The position numbers were made by a program, and so were the translations under genes. The notes below the pieces were generated by a model. It saw nothing but the letters and a program-made list of their open reading frames with translations, did not search any database and was not told the origin of the DNA. Shown here piece by piece: positions 62,901 through 64,000 of a DNA stretch of 64,000 nucleotides (its first letter is position 1; every line of letters starts with the position of its first letter). Origin of the DNA: Dicaeum eximium (lineage: Eukaryota > Chordata > Aves > Passeriformes > Dicaeidae); the NCBI GenBank assembly GCA_013396995.1, contig VWZP01001599.1:634206-698205 (forward strand), read 5' to 3'.

Positions 62901-64000
62901 ATTTATTACCTTAGAGAAGGATTAATTATCATATTTGGCTTTCCAATATATATAAGCAGAAATAAAAATCTCTGCTAATTTTAATATGCCTTGAAGCGCA
63001 CAACTAATCACTACTCTGAAGTTTACACACTAGAAACAAAAAACCACAAACCTCTCTTTTGTCATCTGAATTGGCAGACACCACATGTAGGGGGTTTTGT
63101 GTTTACTTGCCATTCATTATTGTAAATCTCTTAACAGCCTTCAGGAGCATTTTTGTCACTCTATCTGCGAAGCAAGAATCCTGATTTTTCTTTCCATATT
63201 CAATATACAATAGATAACAGATATGGTATTACAAATTGAAAAAAATTCCCTGAGCTTCATTAAATTAGTGATTATTTGGCTACAAGACCTAACATGAACA
63301 TTTGCCAAAATACTATGTGCATTCTTTCAAAATACTACATTAATTCTCTTTGCTAAAAAACACCCCAACAAATCAATGCCTTTAGATACATTGCTTCTAG
63401 GGACCCATATACCTATATCTAAGTTTTATTTTAGCTAGCTTCAAAAATTTCAAAATATATCCTTTCACTTATACTGCAGGGACACAGGATAGCCTTAATA
63501 TTCTTTTTATTTGAAAACTATTTCTACAAAAGGATTTTCAGTTGAGCATGTATATATATATATATATAATGTGCCGGATCATTCAAAATAATAATTTAAT
63601 AATATTGAATTGACTCTGGGAAGGAAATGTGATACTAATTAGCAAAAGTAAAAAATAACCTATTTTCCCTACCTTTAAGTATTAGTTACTGAGTAATAAA
63701 ACAATTATGCTCATAATCTGAATTCTCTTTTCAGGGTTTCCATAGAGTATTACAATATTATTCAACAAATATAAGTCTATTCCTAACTTTGCTTGGAAAT
63801 ACTTTCATTTTCAGAAGGCATGTTGCCTTCATCAATAAGAAAAATGACACAGATAATCTGTGTCAAAGCTATTTCCTTCCTGGAGCTAAAACATTAGGCA
63901 GTCCCTACATTGCCAAACAAAATAGGTCACATTACCCTATAAGTACAGAAATGTGCAAGAGGAAGAAACTTCCAAGGAAAGCCTAACAAAGTCTGCATCA
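56961..64000. other. Unique noncoding DNA, no gene seen
   Basis: AT-rich with a T-rich stretch at 60206-60222 and a TA microsatellite at 63551-63568. The 135-codon frame at 58575-58982 (plus) and the 120-codon frame at 59019-59381 (minus) have no motif and look compositional. No mobile element was recognised. Confidence 0.5.
63551..63568. repeat. (TA)n microsatellite
   Basis: Nine uninterrupted TA units. Confidence 0.95.

Overview
The window looks like about 64 kb of intergenic or intronic DNA from a bird nuclear chromosome. It is AT-rich, CpG-poor and has no operon-like gene packing. Its recognisable mobile DNA is of avian type: several CR1 LINE fragments, all on the minus strand, and long terminal repeats (LTRs) of the ERVL-like kind common in birds. 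I recognise no host protein-coding gene. No open frame is longer than about 135 codons, and none shows a family motif except decayed CR1 reverse transcriptase. No tRNA, rRNA or CRISPR array was seen.

Layout. Positions 1-2839 are unique noncoding DNA. An LTR fills 2840-3820 and is split by a CR1 3' end at 3107-3340. Then 3821-8270 is AT-rich unique DNA with a TA microsatellite. Two back-to-back perfect hairpins (8274-8321) sit directly against another CR1 3' end (8334-8445). A second, better preserved LTR spans 9806 to about 10366, with a primer-binding-site-like stretch after it. A GC-richer block at 15270-15900 may be an old retroviral LTR and leader. From 15900 to 31382 there is mostly unique AT-rich DNA with small repeats.

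The main repeat cluster runs from 31383 to 36330. A 1609-bp segment (31383-32991) is followed by one N (32992) and then by a near-identical copy (32993-34601). The duplicated unit carries most of one CR1 copy. Two older CR1 fragments (34795-35430 and 35755-36330) lie beyond it. The single N exactly at the junction makes an assembly artefact the leading explanation. At 37832-38489 a four-unit tandem repeat of about 176 bp has telomere-type CCCTAA hexamers at every unit boundary.

The rest, 38490-64000, is mostly unique noncoding DNA. It holds a few palindromes, a short GC-rich patch with a GC box (47040-47270), an unassigned 83-codon ORF (53914-54165, minus), a 62-codon ORF with a signal-peptide-like start and six cysteines (55912-56100, minus), and a stretch that could be a conserved noncoding element (56640-56960).

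No set of genes here forms a pathway or system. The features most worth checking are the N-joined duplication, the telomere-hexamer tandem repeat, the twin hairpins and the small cysteine-rich ORF.
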